A stretch of 42,141 bases of DNA from Clostridiales bacterium. Lineage in GTDB: Bacteria > Bacillota > Clostridia > Oscillospirales > CAG-272. The stretch spans positions 1-42,141 of the forward strand of contig JAAYHB010000013.1 in NCBI GenBank assembly GCA_012727435.1, given 5' to 3'. The notes under the pieces were generated by a model. That model saw only the letters and a list, made by a program, of their open reading frames with translations, was not told where the DNA came from and did not search any database. Below, piece after piece: positions 33,053 to 41,853 of this stretch (positions are counted from its first letter, which is position 1; every line of letters begins with the position of its first letter). Both the position numbers and the translations under genes were made by a program.

Positions 33053-35722
33053 TTACTTAATTACGGCGGTAGGAACCTGGCCTGCTGAGATGCTTCCGGG
33101 GGTAGGTGTGGCTTCGCTTGAGGTTGTCACCGAGGTCTGGACATACATATGGTTGTAATCGAATGTTATGGCTTTGTCGGTTTTTATTCCCGACTTGATG
33201 GAATCACCCCAGTTGTAACATATGCGGTTGACAACCGTCGAACCCGAGACCAGCTCGAGCTGCACTGATTTATTTATATCTGTCGGGAGAATCGGCACAT
33301 TATTAAGCACCAGTATATTGTCACCCTCGACCAGGTTTGTACCGAATTTGGCGTTGAAATCAGCGACAGTGAGCTTGGTTGAAGTTCTAAACCAGATTAC
33401 AACCGTGCTATGGGGCTGGATAGTGCCCGACAGGTTCCAGGTATTGTTGGCAAGGTCGGTGGCATTTGCGCCGGCTTTGCTGTAGTACCTGAGTTTGTAT
33501 GACGACAAATCGAGAACAGTGTCGCTGTTGTTGTAGAGTTCGATGTAGCAGAAAGGCGTGGATACGCCGTTGTATTGCGACATTGCGGGCAGCACCTCTG
33601 TCATATAGAGCTGGGAGAGGAGGGTGTAGGAGGTGTCGCCGTAGGTCTTGCCGTCAATTTTACCGGTGACTATCGCGGTTATGCGGTTGCTTGTGAGCGA
33701 ATAAGAGGTGAAAGCCTCGGCGCTTGAGCTGCTGCCGGCACTAAGATTACCCAGCTTGACGGTGGCAAAAGGTGTAGAATTGATATTAAAGCCGTTGAGC
33801 GAGCTCTTGTAGAAGGACACCGTAACGTCGGTCATGGTCTTGGAGGAGCTGTTTTTCACGGTGACCTTGACGCCGTAGTCGTCGTTCCCCGAGTTGTTTA
33901 CAAGCAGGGATTGTGTCATGTCGGTTATGTTTATCAAATCGCGGTTCTCGATCCATATCGGCGCGGTCACCGCCCAGTAGGATGAGTTTACAACCTTGAT
34001 ATAGTAATAGTCGAAATCGGGCGAGACGGTAAGGTTCCAATCATACGTTTTTTTGGTGCCCGCCGAGGTTTGCGCGACGATTATGTTGTCCTCGGTCATC
34101 AGGTATATTGTGCCGATTCCGGTCGGTCTTTCGGTGGATATGTTGACGCTGACCTCAAGTTTATCGGGGTTGTCGAGCCGCGCGCCCATCCACTCGTTGT
34201 TGATTTTATAGTATATTTTCAGCGTGCCGTCGGTGGTGGTATATGTGCGGTTCTTTTCGAAAGCCTCGATAATATTTGCGCGGGTGAGAGCAGGAGCAAG
34301 CACATACCCGCAGGCTTCGCTTGCGTTCCCCCAGTTCGGGCTGTGGTTGTCTTCATTATATACCGGGGAAACATGCCAGCCCTGCGTCAACGCGAGCGCG
34401 TACTGCGTATCATATCCAGAACCCTTAATCTCAATGAGGTTCAGAACCTTATCGACATCCTTGTCATACTTGAAGTCAAGGAAGTTGCCCCACGTATAAC
34501 CGGGATGGTTGAACATCACTATAGCATCGGGGTCTTTGGCCATCAATCTATAGAAGGCGGGGAGATTTACGGAGGAGCGGGTTGTAAAGGTCAATGTGTT
34601 GAGCACGTTCAGGTGCCCGTAGTAGCCGGTGCTGATGTTGTAGGTTTGTTCGTAACCGTACAGTGTAACATATTTGCCGGGGTCATTGAACTTGTCGGCT
34701 ATCGGCTTATGCGTGTTTTTATATGTGTTCAGGTTAATGGAGTTTGAGTGGTCGGTAATCGCGAAGAAGTCGAGTTTTGCAATATCGCGTGCGTATGCAT
34801 ACGCCTCCTCTACTGTGCCCTGACCGTCCGATTCTTTAGTATGGGCGTGAACCTCTCCCTTGTAGAGGTTCATCACCGACCCGTCGCCGCAGGAAAAGTA
34901 TTGGGTATGTTTGTACGAATTGCCGTTTGTGTCGTAGAGAGTGAGTATGACCTCATAATCCCCGGCCTCAAAAGTGGTGCCCGACAGGGTTACGCGGTTG
35001 TCCGCCCAGACCGCTGTGGAAGTGTAGTCTTTGCCGTTTATAACCAGCTTTGACATGGTCATGTCGATGGCAGGGCTGCAGACATAATTAATCACCAGCG
35101 TGGGCGTGTAGACATTCTCGTAATAATAGGTATTCTCAGGGGAATATGATACGACGCGCGGGGGCGAGGAGCATATGTAGCTGAAGTTTTCGGGAATCTC
35201 CAGCGAATTGTCGGTCATAATATTCTCGATGAAATAGGAAATCGCCTGGAGTGTAGCCTCGTCGGATCCGCCGCATATGACAAGCTTTGTGCCGACCATG
35301 ACTATGGCATAGTCGAATTCCTGAAGCCCCTCAAGCACCTGTTGGGTTTCCTCTCGGTTTGTCTTGCCGACCAGAATTTCTTTGTCAGGAGGGGTTTCTC
35401 CGGGCTTTAACCAATCGGTGGTATACTTAAATCCTAGAGAGGGAATTCCGTATTTCGCGCCTAAAGTCCTGTAAAATTCCGATATGGCAGTTACAATTTC
35501 ACCCTCCGCTTCTTCAGCGCGAACTAGCTGGTATTCGGTGGAGCCGTCGGCAGAGATAATTGATATTTTATTTGCGTCGATTACCGCAGAAGTGTCGGTT
35601 GTGTCAGTTGAAGATGATGTGTCTGAAGTGTCGGTTGGAGTGTTTTGATTGTCGCATGCCACCAGCACAACGAGCAGAACCAGCGCCAATGCGACCAGAA
35701 TCGGTACAAGCCTTTTTTTCAT
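33053..35722 (-). CDS. CehA/McbA-like PHP metallohydrolase lipoprotein with lamin-tail domain
   Basis: This 889-residue lipoprotein has a lipobox cysteine C23 and a Ser/Thr/Asp linker (24-48). A beta region and then a PHP-type domain (about 288-480) follow, with GEVHAHTKESDG (H292, H294), AITDHS (D324, H325), FNHPG (H406) and EDNHSP. After that come a CARDB-like beta domain (about 595-690) and a lamin-tail-like domain (about 710-850; FCYIELYNNSDTVLDLSSYKL). The PHP part resembles CehA/McbA metallohydrolases; its substrate is unknown. It is a single-gene unit with its own promoter and faces outward, anchored by lipid. Confidence 0.83.
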   Translation of the reverse strand: MKKRLVPILVALALVLLVVLVACDNQNTPTDTSDTSSSTDTTDTSAVIDANKISIISADGSTEYQLVRAEEAEGEIVTAISEFYRTLGAKYGIPSLGFKYTTDWLKPGETPPDKEILVGKTNREETQQVLEGLQEFDYAIVMVGTKLVICGGSDEATLQAISYFIENIMTDNSLEIPENFSYICSSPPRVVSYSPENTYYYENVYTPTLVINYVCSPAIDMTMSKLVINGKDYTSTAVWADNRVTLSGTTFEAGDYEVILTLYDTNGNSYKHTQYFSCGDGSVMNLYKGEVHAHTKESDGQGTVEEAYAYARDIAKLDFFAITDHSNSINLNTYKNTHKPIADKFNDPGKYVTLYGYEQTYNISTGYYGHLNVLNTLTFTTRSSVNLPAFYRLMAKDPDAIVMFNHPGYTWGNFLDFKYDKDVDKVLNLIEIKGSGYDTQYALALTQGWHVSPVYNEDNHSPNWGNASEACGYVLAPALTRANIIEAFEKNRTYTTTDGTLKIYYKINNEWMGARLDNPDKLEVSVNISTERPTGIGTIYLMTEDNIIVAQTSAGTKKTYDWNLTVSPDFDYYYIKVVNSSYWAVTAPIWIENRDLINITDMTQSLLVNNSGNDDYGVKVTVKNSSSKTMTDVTVSFYKSSLNGFNINSTPFATVKLGNLSAGSSSSAEAFTSYSLTSNRITAIVTGKIDGKTYGDTSYTLLSQLYMTEVLPAMSQYNGVSTPFCYIELYNNSDTVLDLSSYKLRYYSKAGANATDLANNTWNLSGTIQPHSTVVIWFRTSTKLTVADFNAKFGTNLVEGDNILVLNNVPILPTDINKSVQLELVSGSTVVNRICYNWGDSIKSGIKTDKAITFDYNHMYVQTSVTTSSEATPTPGSISAGQVPTAVIK

Positions 35723-35760
35723 TTTCGCTTCTCCATCAAACTCAGTTTTTTTGCCTATTT

Positions 35761-35789
35761 AGTATAACATACCGACAAAACAAAGTCAA
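35761..35789 (-). promoter_or_regulatory. Promoter of the PHP lipoprotein gene
   Basis: On the minus strand, TTGACT (35784-35789) and TATACT (35761-35766) are 17 bases apart. The start codon is 39 bases away. Confidence 0.75.
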
Positions 35790-35899
35790 TCAAAAACCAA
35801 AGATTTGTCATTTTTGATGGTGCTGCTTTCTTTTTCCGGGGTGATTTTCTGCCGTTTTCTGCCGACATGAAAAATTCAAAAAAAAATCAGGCAAACCTA

Positions 35900-35933
35900 T
35901 TGACAAGAAATCTCATTTATATTATAATGAGAT
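35900..35933 (+). promoter_or_regulatory. Promoter and Fur-family operator of the regulator/rubrerythrin operon
   Basis: TTGACA (35900-35905) and TATAAT (35923-35928), 17 bases apart, form a perfect consensus promoter. An inverted repeat, ATCTCATT-N8-AATGAGAT (35910-35933), covers the whole -10 box and the start side, so a bound regulator would block RNA polymerase. It is a candidate self-regulating site of the Fur-type protein at 35965. Confidence 0.75.
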
Positions 35934-35964
35934 CAAGTCCTAATAATGAGCGGAGGATGATGTA

Positions 35965-36402
35965 ATGACCAAAAGAAACACAAAGCAAAAGCGTCTTATA
36001 TCAGAGACGCTTCTTGGCATGAACCATCCTTCCGCGACAATGGTATATGAGGCGGTAAGAAAAATAAACCCCAGAATCAGCCGCGCGACAGTATTTAGGG
36101 TGTTGGCCGAAGCGGCCGCCTCGGGAACGCTTCAGCGGCTGCACATACCCGGGCTGGACGACAGGTTTGATATAAACACAAAAAAGCATTTTCATATAAG
36201 CTGCCGCGCCTGCGGCAGAGTGGACGACATTGAAATAGCAGAACCGCTTCTAATACAACTTGAAAATATCGACTCCCGGGGTTACCTTGTTGAGTACTGG
36301 GATGTTGATTTTGTCGGGCTGTGCCCAAAATGCGCCGGAAACCACAGCCGTCAGATGACCGCAAAATCCGGCAGAGAACAAGAGGACGAAGCCCAGATAT
36401 AA
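35965..36402 (+). CDS. Fur family regulator, PerR type
   Basis: This 145-residue repressor has a winged-helix domain (about 10-70; ATVFRVLAEAAASG) and a dimer domain with two CxxC zinc pairs (C80, C83 and C120, C123). HFHISCRAC puts H75 and H77 beside the first pair, as in PerR. It is likely a peroxide-sensing repressor of the rubrerythrin gene that follows, but Fur or Zur cannot be excluded. GGAGGA precedes the ATG. It probably represses its own promoter. Confidence 0.9.
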   Translation: MTKRNTKQKRLISETLLGMNHPSATMVYEAVRKINPRISRATVFRVLAEAAASGTLQRLHIPGLDDRFDINTKKHFHISCRACGRVDDIEIAEPLLIQLENIDSRGYLVEYWDVDFVGLCPKCAGNHSRQMTAKSGREQEDEAQI

Positions 36403-36447
36403 AGCGTGCCGAAAACAAATTAAATTTTAAATAAAAGGAGAAAAGCC

Positions 36448-36987
36448 ATGGAACTCAAAGGCTCAAGAACCGAAGCAAACCTGTTGGCCGCATTTGCAGG
36501 CGAATCACAGGCAAGGAACAAGTACACCTATTATGCGTCAAAGGCCAGAAAAGAAGGCTACGAGCAGATAGCCGCATTTTTCGAGGAGACCGCTAACAAC
36601 GAGAAAGAGCACGCGAAAATCTGGTTCAAGCTTCTCCACGGCGGTGAGATTCCCGACACCATGACCAACCTGAAGGACGGTATAGCCGGCGAGAACTACG
36701 AGTGGACCGAGATGTATGCCGAGTTCGCCAAGGTCGCCCGTGAGGAGGGCTTTACCCAGATAGCCGCGCTCTTTGAAGGGGTTGCCAAGATAGAGAAAGA
36801 GCACGAGGAGCGCTACAGGAAGCTGCTTTTAAACATTGAAAACGGCCAGGTGTTCTCCAAAAGCGAGGAGGTAGTCTGGATTTGCGCCAACTGCGGCCAT
36901 GTCGTGGTCGGCAAGAACGCACCCGAAAAATGCCCGGTGTGCGCGCACCCGCAGGCCTATTTCAAGATTAAGGAAAACAACTATTAA
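36448..36987 (+). CDS. Rubrerythrin
   Basis: This 179-residue protein has a diiron four-helix domain with NEKEH and IEKEHE (E52, E54, H55, E116, H119 region) and a C-terminal rubredoxin-like FeS4 site (C146, C149, C162, C165). It reduces hydrogen peroxide in anaerobes with electrons from ferredoxin or rubredoxin. AAAGGAG precedes the ATG. It lies 45 bases after the Fur-family gene and is likely co-transcribed with it. Confidence 0.96.
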   Translation: MELKGSRTEANLLAAFAGESQARNKYTYYASKARKEGYEQIAAFFEETANNEKEHAKIWFKLLHGGEIPDTMTNLKDGIAGENYEWTEMYAEFAKVAREEGFTQIAALFEGVAKIEKEHEERYRKLLLNIENGQVFSKSEEVVWICANCGHVVVGKNAPEKCPVCAHPQAYFKIKENNY

Positions 36988-37036
36988 TAATGCCGTTTGC
37001 CGGGGACTTTTGGTGAGTTACCCGCATATCAATTAG

Positions 37037-37075
37037 TCAAGCCGGCGCGGACGCATTGCGTCCGCGCCGGCTTGA
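37037..37075 (+). terminator. Terminator after rubrerythrin
   Basis: An 18-bp perfect stem, with TCAAGCCGGCGCGGACGC on one arm, and a three-base loop is followed by TTGTGTTT. It lies between rubrerythrin and the converging GH4 gene. Confidence 0.8.
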
Positions 37076-37115
37076 TTGTGTTTGGGAGATCTATAAAGAA
37101 GTCGCCCGGCGTGCT

Positions 37116-38438
37116 TTATTTGTACTCCGGCAGCCAGTCACGCTCGGCTTCGAACAGGTCGTCGCAGAGCGAGACGATGTCGTCGATTGACAGCTCGGCG
37201 GCGGTATGCGGGTCGAGCATGGCGGCCTGATAGACTGTCTCTTTTTTCCTGGTGACAGCGGCTTCGATCGTCAGGAGCTGGGTGTTTATGTTGGTCATGT
37301 TCATGGCGGCGAGCTGCAGCGGCAGCCTGCCGACATATGTCGGCTGTATGCCGTACTTGTCCACAAGGCAGGGCACCTCAACGCAGGCCTCGGCAGGCAG
37401 GTTTGTGATAAGGCCGGTGTTGAGCACGTTGCCGCCGATGCGGTATGGTGTGTCGGTCACAATGGACTCCATGATGTAGGAGGCGTACTCGCGCGTGCGC
37501 GTGTGCGTGACGTTGTTTGAGAGATAAAGCTCGCGGTCCTTTTCCCAGCGCTCGATCTGCCGGACACAGCGGCGCGGGTATTCGTCGAGCGGGATCCGGT
37601 AGCGCTCGATAAGCTCGGGGTAGCGCGACTTGATGAAGAAGCAGTTGTATTCGGCGTTGTGCTCGCTCGACTCGGTGCAGTAATACCCCAGCCGGCGGAT
37701 ATATTCAAACCTGACAAGGTCTTTGAAGTCCTCCGGCGGATTTTCAAGGATTTCAATTGCGCGTCTTCTGATTTCGGGGTAGAGGTCGTTGCCGTCGGCG
37801 TCCTCGATTTCAAGCAGCCATGCCATGTGGTTGATTCCGGCAATAAGCTCGCGCAGCGGCCGCTTCGGTTCCATGCCGAGCTTCTTTAAGAGGCCTTTGG
37901 TGCAGACCTGAACGCTGTGGCAGAGCCCGACGGTTTTGATGTCGGTATATCTCAGCATATATGCGGTCAGAATCGCCATCGGGTTGGTGTAGTTGAGGAA
38001 AAGCGCATTGGGGCAGACCGCGGCCATGTCCTCGGCAAAGTCCTCGAGCACGGGTATGGTGCGCAGCGCGCGGAATATTCCGCCGATTCCCAGAGTGTCG
38101 GCAATTGTCTGGCGCAGTCCGTATTTTTTCGGTATTTCAAAGTCAATTATGGTACAGGGGTCGTAACCGCCGACCTGAATGGCGTTTACCACGAAATCGG
38201 CCCCCCGCAACGCGTCGCGGCGGTTTGGTATACCGAGGTATTTTGTCACCTTTGCGCGCCCTTCGTTTATGTTGCGGTTGAGCGCATCCACCATGATATA
38301 GGATTCCTCAAGGCGTTTGGCATCGATATCGTAGAGTGAAATCTCAAAATCCCTGAGCGCTTCGCTCAGCATCGAGTCGCCGAGCACGTTCTTGGCAAAA
38401 ACCGTGCTGCCGGCGCCCATAAAAGTGATTTTACCCAT
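37116..38438 (-). CDS. Glycoside hydrolase family 4 (alpha-galactosidase/alpha-glucosidase type)
   Basis: This 440-residue enzyme has an NAD-binding motif GAGSTVFAKN at its start, NYTNPMA, GLCHSVQ (a metal-binding Cys and His region) and INHMAW. GH4 enzymes use NAD+ and Mn2+ to oxidise and split glycosides; the motifs resemble MelA-type alpha-galactosidases. The ATG at 38438 has AAGGGGAAA upstream; a longer start lacks a site. No sugar transporter is adjacent. Confidence 0.93.
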   Translation of the reverse strand: MGKITFMGAGSTVFAKNVLGDSMLSEALRDFEISLYDIDAKRLEESYIMVDALNRNINEGRAKVTKYLGIPNRRDALRGADFVVNAIQVGGYDPCTIIDFEIPKKYGLRQTIADTLGIGGIFRALRTIPVLEDFAEDMAAVCPNALFLNYTNPMAILTAYMLRYTDIKTVGLCHSVQVCTKGLLKKLGMEPKRPLRELIAGINHMAWLLEIEDADGNDLYPEIRRRAIEILENPPEDFKDLVRFEYIRRLGYYCTESSEHNAEYNCFFIKSRYPELIERYRIPLDEYPRRCVRQIERWEKDRELYLSNNVTHTRTREYASYIMESIVTDTPYRIGGNVLNTGLITNLPAEACVEVPCLVDKYGIQPTYVGRLPLQLAAMNMTNINTQLLTIEAAVTRKKETVYQAAMLDPHTAAELSIDDIVSLCDDLFEAERDWLPEYK

Positions 38439-38469
38439 ATGTTTCCCCTTCCTGTATATTGCTGACAAC

Positions 38470-38498
38470 AGTATAACATAATTCTTGAGTCAAGTCAA
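38470..38498 (-). promoter_or_regulatory. Promoter of the GH4 gene
   Basis: On the minus strand, TTGACT (38493-38498) and TATACT (38470-38475) are 17 bases apart, closely like the promoter of the PHP lipoprotein gene. Confidence 0.75.
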
Positions 38499-38561
38499 TA
38501 TAAAATAGGTGATAGCCGCAACTCCGCCCGAAAAACAAGCCGGCGGATTTTCAAAACACTA

Positions 38562-38590
38562 TTGAAATTTCCCTTTTTTTCGGTTACCAT
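38562..38590 (+). promoter_or_regulatory. Promoter of the DUF5685 gene
   Basis: TTGAAA (38562-38567) and TACCAT (38585-38590) are 17 bases apart. The gene starts at 38621, with AGGAGG before the ATG. Confidence 0.55.
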
Positions 38591-38620
38591 AATATAAGAG
38601 TACCGGCAGGAGGGCAGCGC

Positions 38621-39490
38621 ATGTTCGGATATGTGAGGGCGTACGAGCCCGAGCTCAAGATGCGTGAGTATGAATACTACCGTGCCGTTTACTGCGGGCT
38701 CTGCAGGTCCTACGGAAAGTGCGCCGGGTGCTTGTCCCGATTTGCGCTGAGTTACGATTTTGTATTTCTGGCGCTGGTGAGGATCGCCCTTGTCGGCGAG
38801 AAATCCGAATTTGAGCAGCGCCGCTGCGCGGCGCATCCTGCCAAAAAACGCAATCAAATGCTCCCGAACCCGCAGCTTGACTTCTGCGCCCGCGCCGCCG
38901 TGCTGCTGACCTACCACAAGCTGCGAGATGATATCAGCGACGAAAACGGGCTGCGCAGGCATATCGCCAAAGCCGCGTTGCTCCCCGCAAACAGAATGAG
39001 GCGCCGCGCTGCGGCGGCGCTTCCCGGGCTTGATGAGATAATCGAGGCGGGTATCGGTGAACTTGGGCGGCTTGAGGCAGAGAAGGTCGCGTCGGTAGAC
39101 CTGCCGGCCGGGGTTTTCGGGGGGATAGTAGAGGATATATTGTCATACGGCCTTGAGGGAAAGCCGGCGGCAGTGGCGCGGCAGATAGGCCGGCATATCG
39201 GGAAATGGCTGTATATCGCTGACGCGCTCGACGATTTTCCCGAGGACATCAGGTTGGGACGATACAATCCCTTTGCCTGTTTATATCAAAACCGCAGGCC
39301 GAATGAGGAAGAGCTGGCCGGGATCAACGCCGCTCTGACGCATGAGCTGATGGAGGCAGAGCTTGGTTTCAACCTCATCGACTACGGCTGCGACACGCTC
39401 CGCGGGGTTATTTCAAATATATTATACTTCGGAATGCCCCGCCGGATTGAGGAAATAATGAAGCCCGGGCAGGAAAAAACCGGTCGGTGA
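38621..39490 (+). CDS. DUF5685 family protein
   Basis: This 289-residue protein is mostly helical and starts with [20 protein letters not shown], the family's opening. Cysteines cluster at C25, C28, C34 and C37 ([14 protein letters not shown]), with C69 and C89 further on and late cysteines in FACLYQN and GCDTLRG. The pattern suggests a metal or iron-sulfur site. The function is unknown. No membrane segment is obvious. The J-domain gene follows 73 bases later, and DUF5685 with a J-protein is a recurring clostridial pair. Confidence 0.82.
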   Translation: MFGYVRAYEPELKMREYEYYRAVYCGLCRSYGKCAGCLSRFALSYDFVFLALVRIALVGEKSEFEQRRCAAHPAKKRNQMLPNPQLDFCARAAVLLTYHKLRDDISDENGLRRHIAKAALLPANRMRRRAAAALPGLDEIIEAGIGELGRLEAEKVASVDLPAGVFGGIVEDILSYGLEGKPAAVARQIGRHIGKWLYIADALDDFPEDIRLGRYNPFACLYQNRRPNEEELAGINAALTHELMEAELGFNLIDYGCDTLRGVISNILYFGMPRRIEEIMKPGQEKTGR

Positions 39491-39563
39491 CGTGGTCCGC
39501 GTATGTTGCGGTTTATGCAGCCCGTACGGGAACACATATTTACGCAAAGGAATGAACCCTCAG

Positions 39564-40181
39564 ATGAACGATCCATACAAAGTACTCGGTGTCTCGCGCG
39601 ATGCTTCCGACGAGGAGATAAAGCGCGCCTACCGCGAGCTTGCCAAAAAATATCATCCCGACAAATATAAAGATTCGGATCTGGCCGAGCTCGCCAACGA
39701 AAAAATGAAGGAAGTAAATGCCGCATACGACCAGATTCAAAAGGAGAGGGAAGCCCGGGGCAAGGGTGGCGGCCAAGACGGCGGGTTCGGTTCTGGCGCT
39801 TATTACGGCCCGAGCGAGCTCTATGCAAGAATCAGGCGCTGTATCAACACCGACAATATCGCCGAGGCCGATATGCTGCTAAGCGGTGTCCCTTATTCCC
39901 AGCGCGACGCCGAATGGAACTTCCTGCGCGGCTGCGTTGAGGTCAGGCTGCGGCACTATGTCGACGCGCAGCGCTATTTTGACCTTGCCTGCAGCATGGA
40001 CCCCAGCAACCTTGAGTACAGAGATGCCCGCGACAGGCTGCGCAGGCAGGCAAACGGCTACGGTGGCGGATACAGGACGACTACCGCACACGGCTGCTCG
40101 GGCTGTGACGTCTGCACAGGCCTTATCTGTGCCGACTGCTGCTGCGAATGTATGGGCGGAGACCTCATCCGCTGCTGCTGA
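39564..40181 (+). CDS. J-domain protein with cysteine-rich C-terminus
   Basis: This 205-residue protein has a J-domain (about 3-65; HPD at 31-33) that would stimulate a DnaK-type chaperone. A Gly-rich linker and a TPR-like helical region (about 95-165) come next. The last 28 residues hold ten cysteines ([21 protein letters not shown]), a metal-binding pattern. It is not DnaJ itself, as the usual zinc repeats are missing. The start at 39564 has AAAGGA upstream; an ATG at 39552 is also possible. It pairs with the DUF5685 gene. Confidence 0.85.
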   Translation: MNDPYKVLGVSRDASDEEIKRAYRELAKKYHPDKYKDSDLAELANEKMKEVNAAYDQIQKEREARGKGGGQDGGFGSGAYYGPSELYARIRRCINTDNIAEADMLLSGVPYSQRDAEWNFLRGCVEVRLRHYVDAQRYFDLACSMDPSNLEYRDARDRLRRQANGYGGGYRTTTAHGCSGCDVCTGLICADCCCECMGGDLIRCC

Positions 40182-40252
40182 AGTCCGGGAAAACTCATTA
40201 AATGAAGTTTTCCGGGTTCCTCAATAACTTACGGTGTTCCCAAAATAAAATC

Positions 40253-40366
40253 GGGGTGTGGGGCGAAGCCCCGCTTGTTAAAGTTTTTATGGATCTTTTT
40301 CAAAAAGTTCCTTAAGCGGGGCAGGGGGCAGAGCCCCGTGAAATGGGGTGCGGGGCGGAGCCCCGC
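40253..40366 (+). repeat. Intergenic hairpin repeat, copies 2-4
   Basis: Three GGGG...CCCC hairpins occur here: GGGGTGTGGGGCGAAGCCCC (40253-40272), GGGGCAGGGGGCAGAGCCCC (40318-40337) and GGGGTGCGGGGCGGAGCCCC (40345-40364). Between the first two is a T-rich hairpin, CTTTTTCAAAAAG. Order and sequence match copy 1 at 10392-10459. The stretch lies just before the next gene and includes no coding signal. Confidence 0.75.
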
Positions 40367-40386
40367 AAGTGAAGGGAGAGGAAACG

Positions 40387-40920
40387 ATGCCCGGGGGAAT
40401 TAAAAAGAGCACCAAGCGGCTGACTATATGCGCGGTAATAACTACGCTCGGAGTGATCGTGCTCTCGCTCGGCTCGATACTTGAGGTGCTTGATCTGAGC
40501 GCCGCGGCCTTGGCGGGTATACTTGTTGCCATTGTAGTTATTGAGGTCGGCGGAATCTGGCCCTGGCTGGTTTGGGCGGCCACCGGCCTGCTTTCGCTTT
40601 TATTGCCGCTCAAGACCGCAGCGATTTTTTATCTGATTTTTGCAGGCTACTATCCGATTCTCAAGGAAAAAATCGAGATGCTCGGCAGCCGGCTGTTGCA
40701 GTGGGTTATCAAGCTTTTGATGATGAACACCGCGCTCACACTTGTCATACTTGTCACGAAGTATATTCTGGTGCTGCCCGACGAGACGCTTGACTGGACA
40801 TGGCTTATCTACCCTCTGGCAAATACTGCCTTTGTGCTTTTCGACATCGCGCTCACAAGGCTGATTACGGTCTACCTTTTTAAGTGGCGCAAAAAGCTAG
40901 GCATCAAGGGACTGAAATAA
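40387..40920 (+). CDS. Small multi-pass membrane protein, unknown function
   Basis: This 177-residue protein has about five membrane helices (roughly 12-32, 37-57, 58-80, 95-115 and 130-155) and a basic C-terminus (KWRKKLGIKGLK). I do not recognise a known family with confidence. GGGAGAGGAAAC precedes the ATG. It follows the repeat cluster and ends at a terminator, so it is a separate unit or the last gene of the DUF5685/J-domain unit. Confidence 0.65.
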   Translation: MPGGIKKSTKRLTICAVITTLGVIVLSLGSILEVLDLSAAALAGILVAIVVIEVGGIWPWLVWAATGLLSLLLPLKTAAIFYLIFAGYYPILKEKIEMLGSRLLQWVIKLLMMNTALTLVILVTKYILVLPDETLDWTWLIYPLANTAFVLFDIALTRLITVYLFKWRKKLGIKGLK

Positions 40921-40922
40921 AC

Positions 40923-40952
40923 CCGCCCCGGATTCGTGATGTTCCGGGGCGG
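40923..40952. terminator. Terminator between convergent genes
   Basis: CCGCCCCGGA and TCCGGGGCGG form a perfect 10-bp stem with a 10-base loop, with little T-run after it. It separates the membrane protein and SH3 lipoprotein genes. Confidence 0.65.
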
Positions 40953-40972
40953 TACATATTTCAGTGTATACA

Positions 40973-41635
40973 TTACTTCGGAGGCTCTGTGGATATTGTG
41001 GAATTATGGATGTAATACTGGTTGCCGTTGTAGAGCACCTTGCTCCACTCGGCGTTTCTGCCGATGCGTGTCAGCGACGCACCTTTGGTAAGGTTGGCCA
41101 TTATTTCGGTGGAGGTTGAGGGGCCGCGGCGCAGATTGACATAGTCGGCGGTGACATAGACGGTATCGTTGACCGCCTCGAAGTCGTTGCCCGAGATGTT
41201 GTCGAAGGTGACATAATCGGCCGAGATATAGCATTCCTTGTCGGCGTAGATAATCTTATACCAGTTTTCGCTGGTGCCGACGCATCTGATGTCGTCGCCG
41301 TAATGCAGAACGGCTAATATATCACCGGTAATCGAGGGCGCGCTCCGTACGTTTACGTTTTCCCCGATTACATATACCGTCTGGTCAACCGGAGTGAAAG
41401 TAATTGAGGAAGGGTCCTGAGTATCAGGCGTGGTTGTCTCGGGCGGCTCGCTGGTTACAGTCGGTTCGCTGGTTACCGGTTCGGTGGAAGTATCCTCCCC
41501 GGGCGCGGTAGAGGTGTCAATTGTATATGAAGACGAATCGTCGGGCGTTGTTTCATCGTCGCCGTTGCCGTTTTTGCAGGACGCAAGCGCGAAAATAACA
41601 AGAAGCGCAAGAATAAGCGCGGCAAACTTCCTCAT
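40973..41635 (-). CDS. SH3 domain lipoprotein
   Basis: This 220-residue lipoprotein has a lipobox cysteine C20 (LASC), a Ser/Thr/Pro/Glu-rich linker (about 22-80) and two bacterial SH3 (SH3_3) domains (about 86-143 and 158-214; VNVRSAPS and VNLRRGPST). SH3_3 domains bind cell-wall peptides. It would be anchored at the outside. AAAGGAG precedes the ATG, and two consensus promoters lie upstream. Confidence 0.9.
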   Translation of the reverse strand: MRKFAALILALLVIFALASCKNGNGDDETTPDDSSSYTIDTSTAPGEDTSTEPVTSEPTVTSEPPETTTPDTQDPSSITFTPVDQTVYVIGENVNVRSAPSITGDILAVLHYGDDIRCVGTSENWYKIIYADKECYISADYVTFDNISGNDFEAVNDTVYVTADYVNLRRGPSTSTEIMANLTKGASLTRIGRNAEWSKVLYNGNQYYIHNSTISTEPPK

Positions 41636-41684
41636 TTTTTATATCTCCTTTATTTTATCGGTTATCGGTTGTTCCTTTTGAAAA

Positions 41685-41713
41685 ATTATACCATATCCTG
41701 CCGACCCTGTCAA
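41685..41713 (-). promoter_or_regulatory. Proximal promoter of the SH3 lipoprotein
   Basis: On the minus strand, TTGACA (41708-41713) and TATAAT (41685-41690) are 17 bases apart, a perfect consensus. The leader would be about 42 bases. Confidence 0.85.
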
Positions 41714-41734
41714 GGCGGAAAATGTCTGATTTCA

Positions 41735-41847
41735 ATAAAATAAAGAAACCGCATTTTACGCCGTTTGTTCTGCGTGAGAAGTCACATTTCTCCGGCGGTG
41801 ATAGTTGCCCGGGTCCCTGAACGGTCACCGGCGCGCGGTAGTCTCCT
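41735..41847 (-). ncRNA. Candidate structured small RNA or leader
   Basis: The distal promoter at 41854-41882 would start an RNA near 41847. It folds into a stem CGGUGA/UCACCG around 41787-41830, a GUGA-CUUC-UCAC hairpin and a last hairpin AAAC-G-GCGU-AAA-AUGC-G-GUUU, followed by a U-rich stretch near 41735. This looks like a small RNA with a terminator, or a leader that may end early. I could not match it to a known class. Confidence 0.45.
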
Positions 41848-41853
41848 GTCCTG

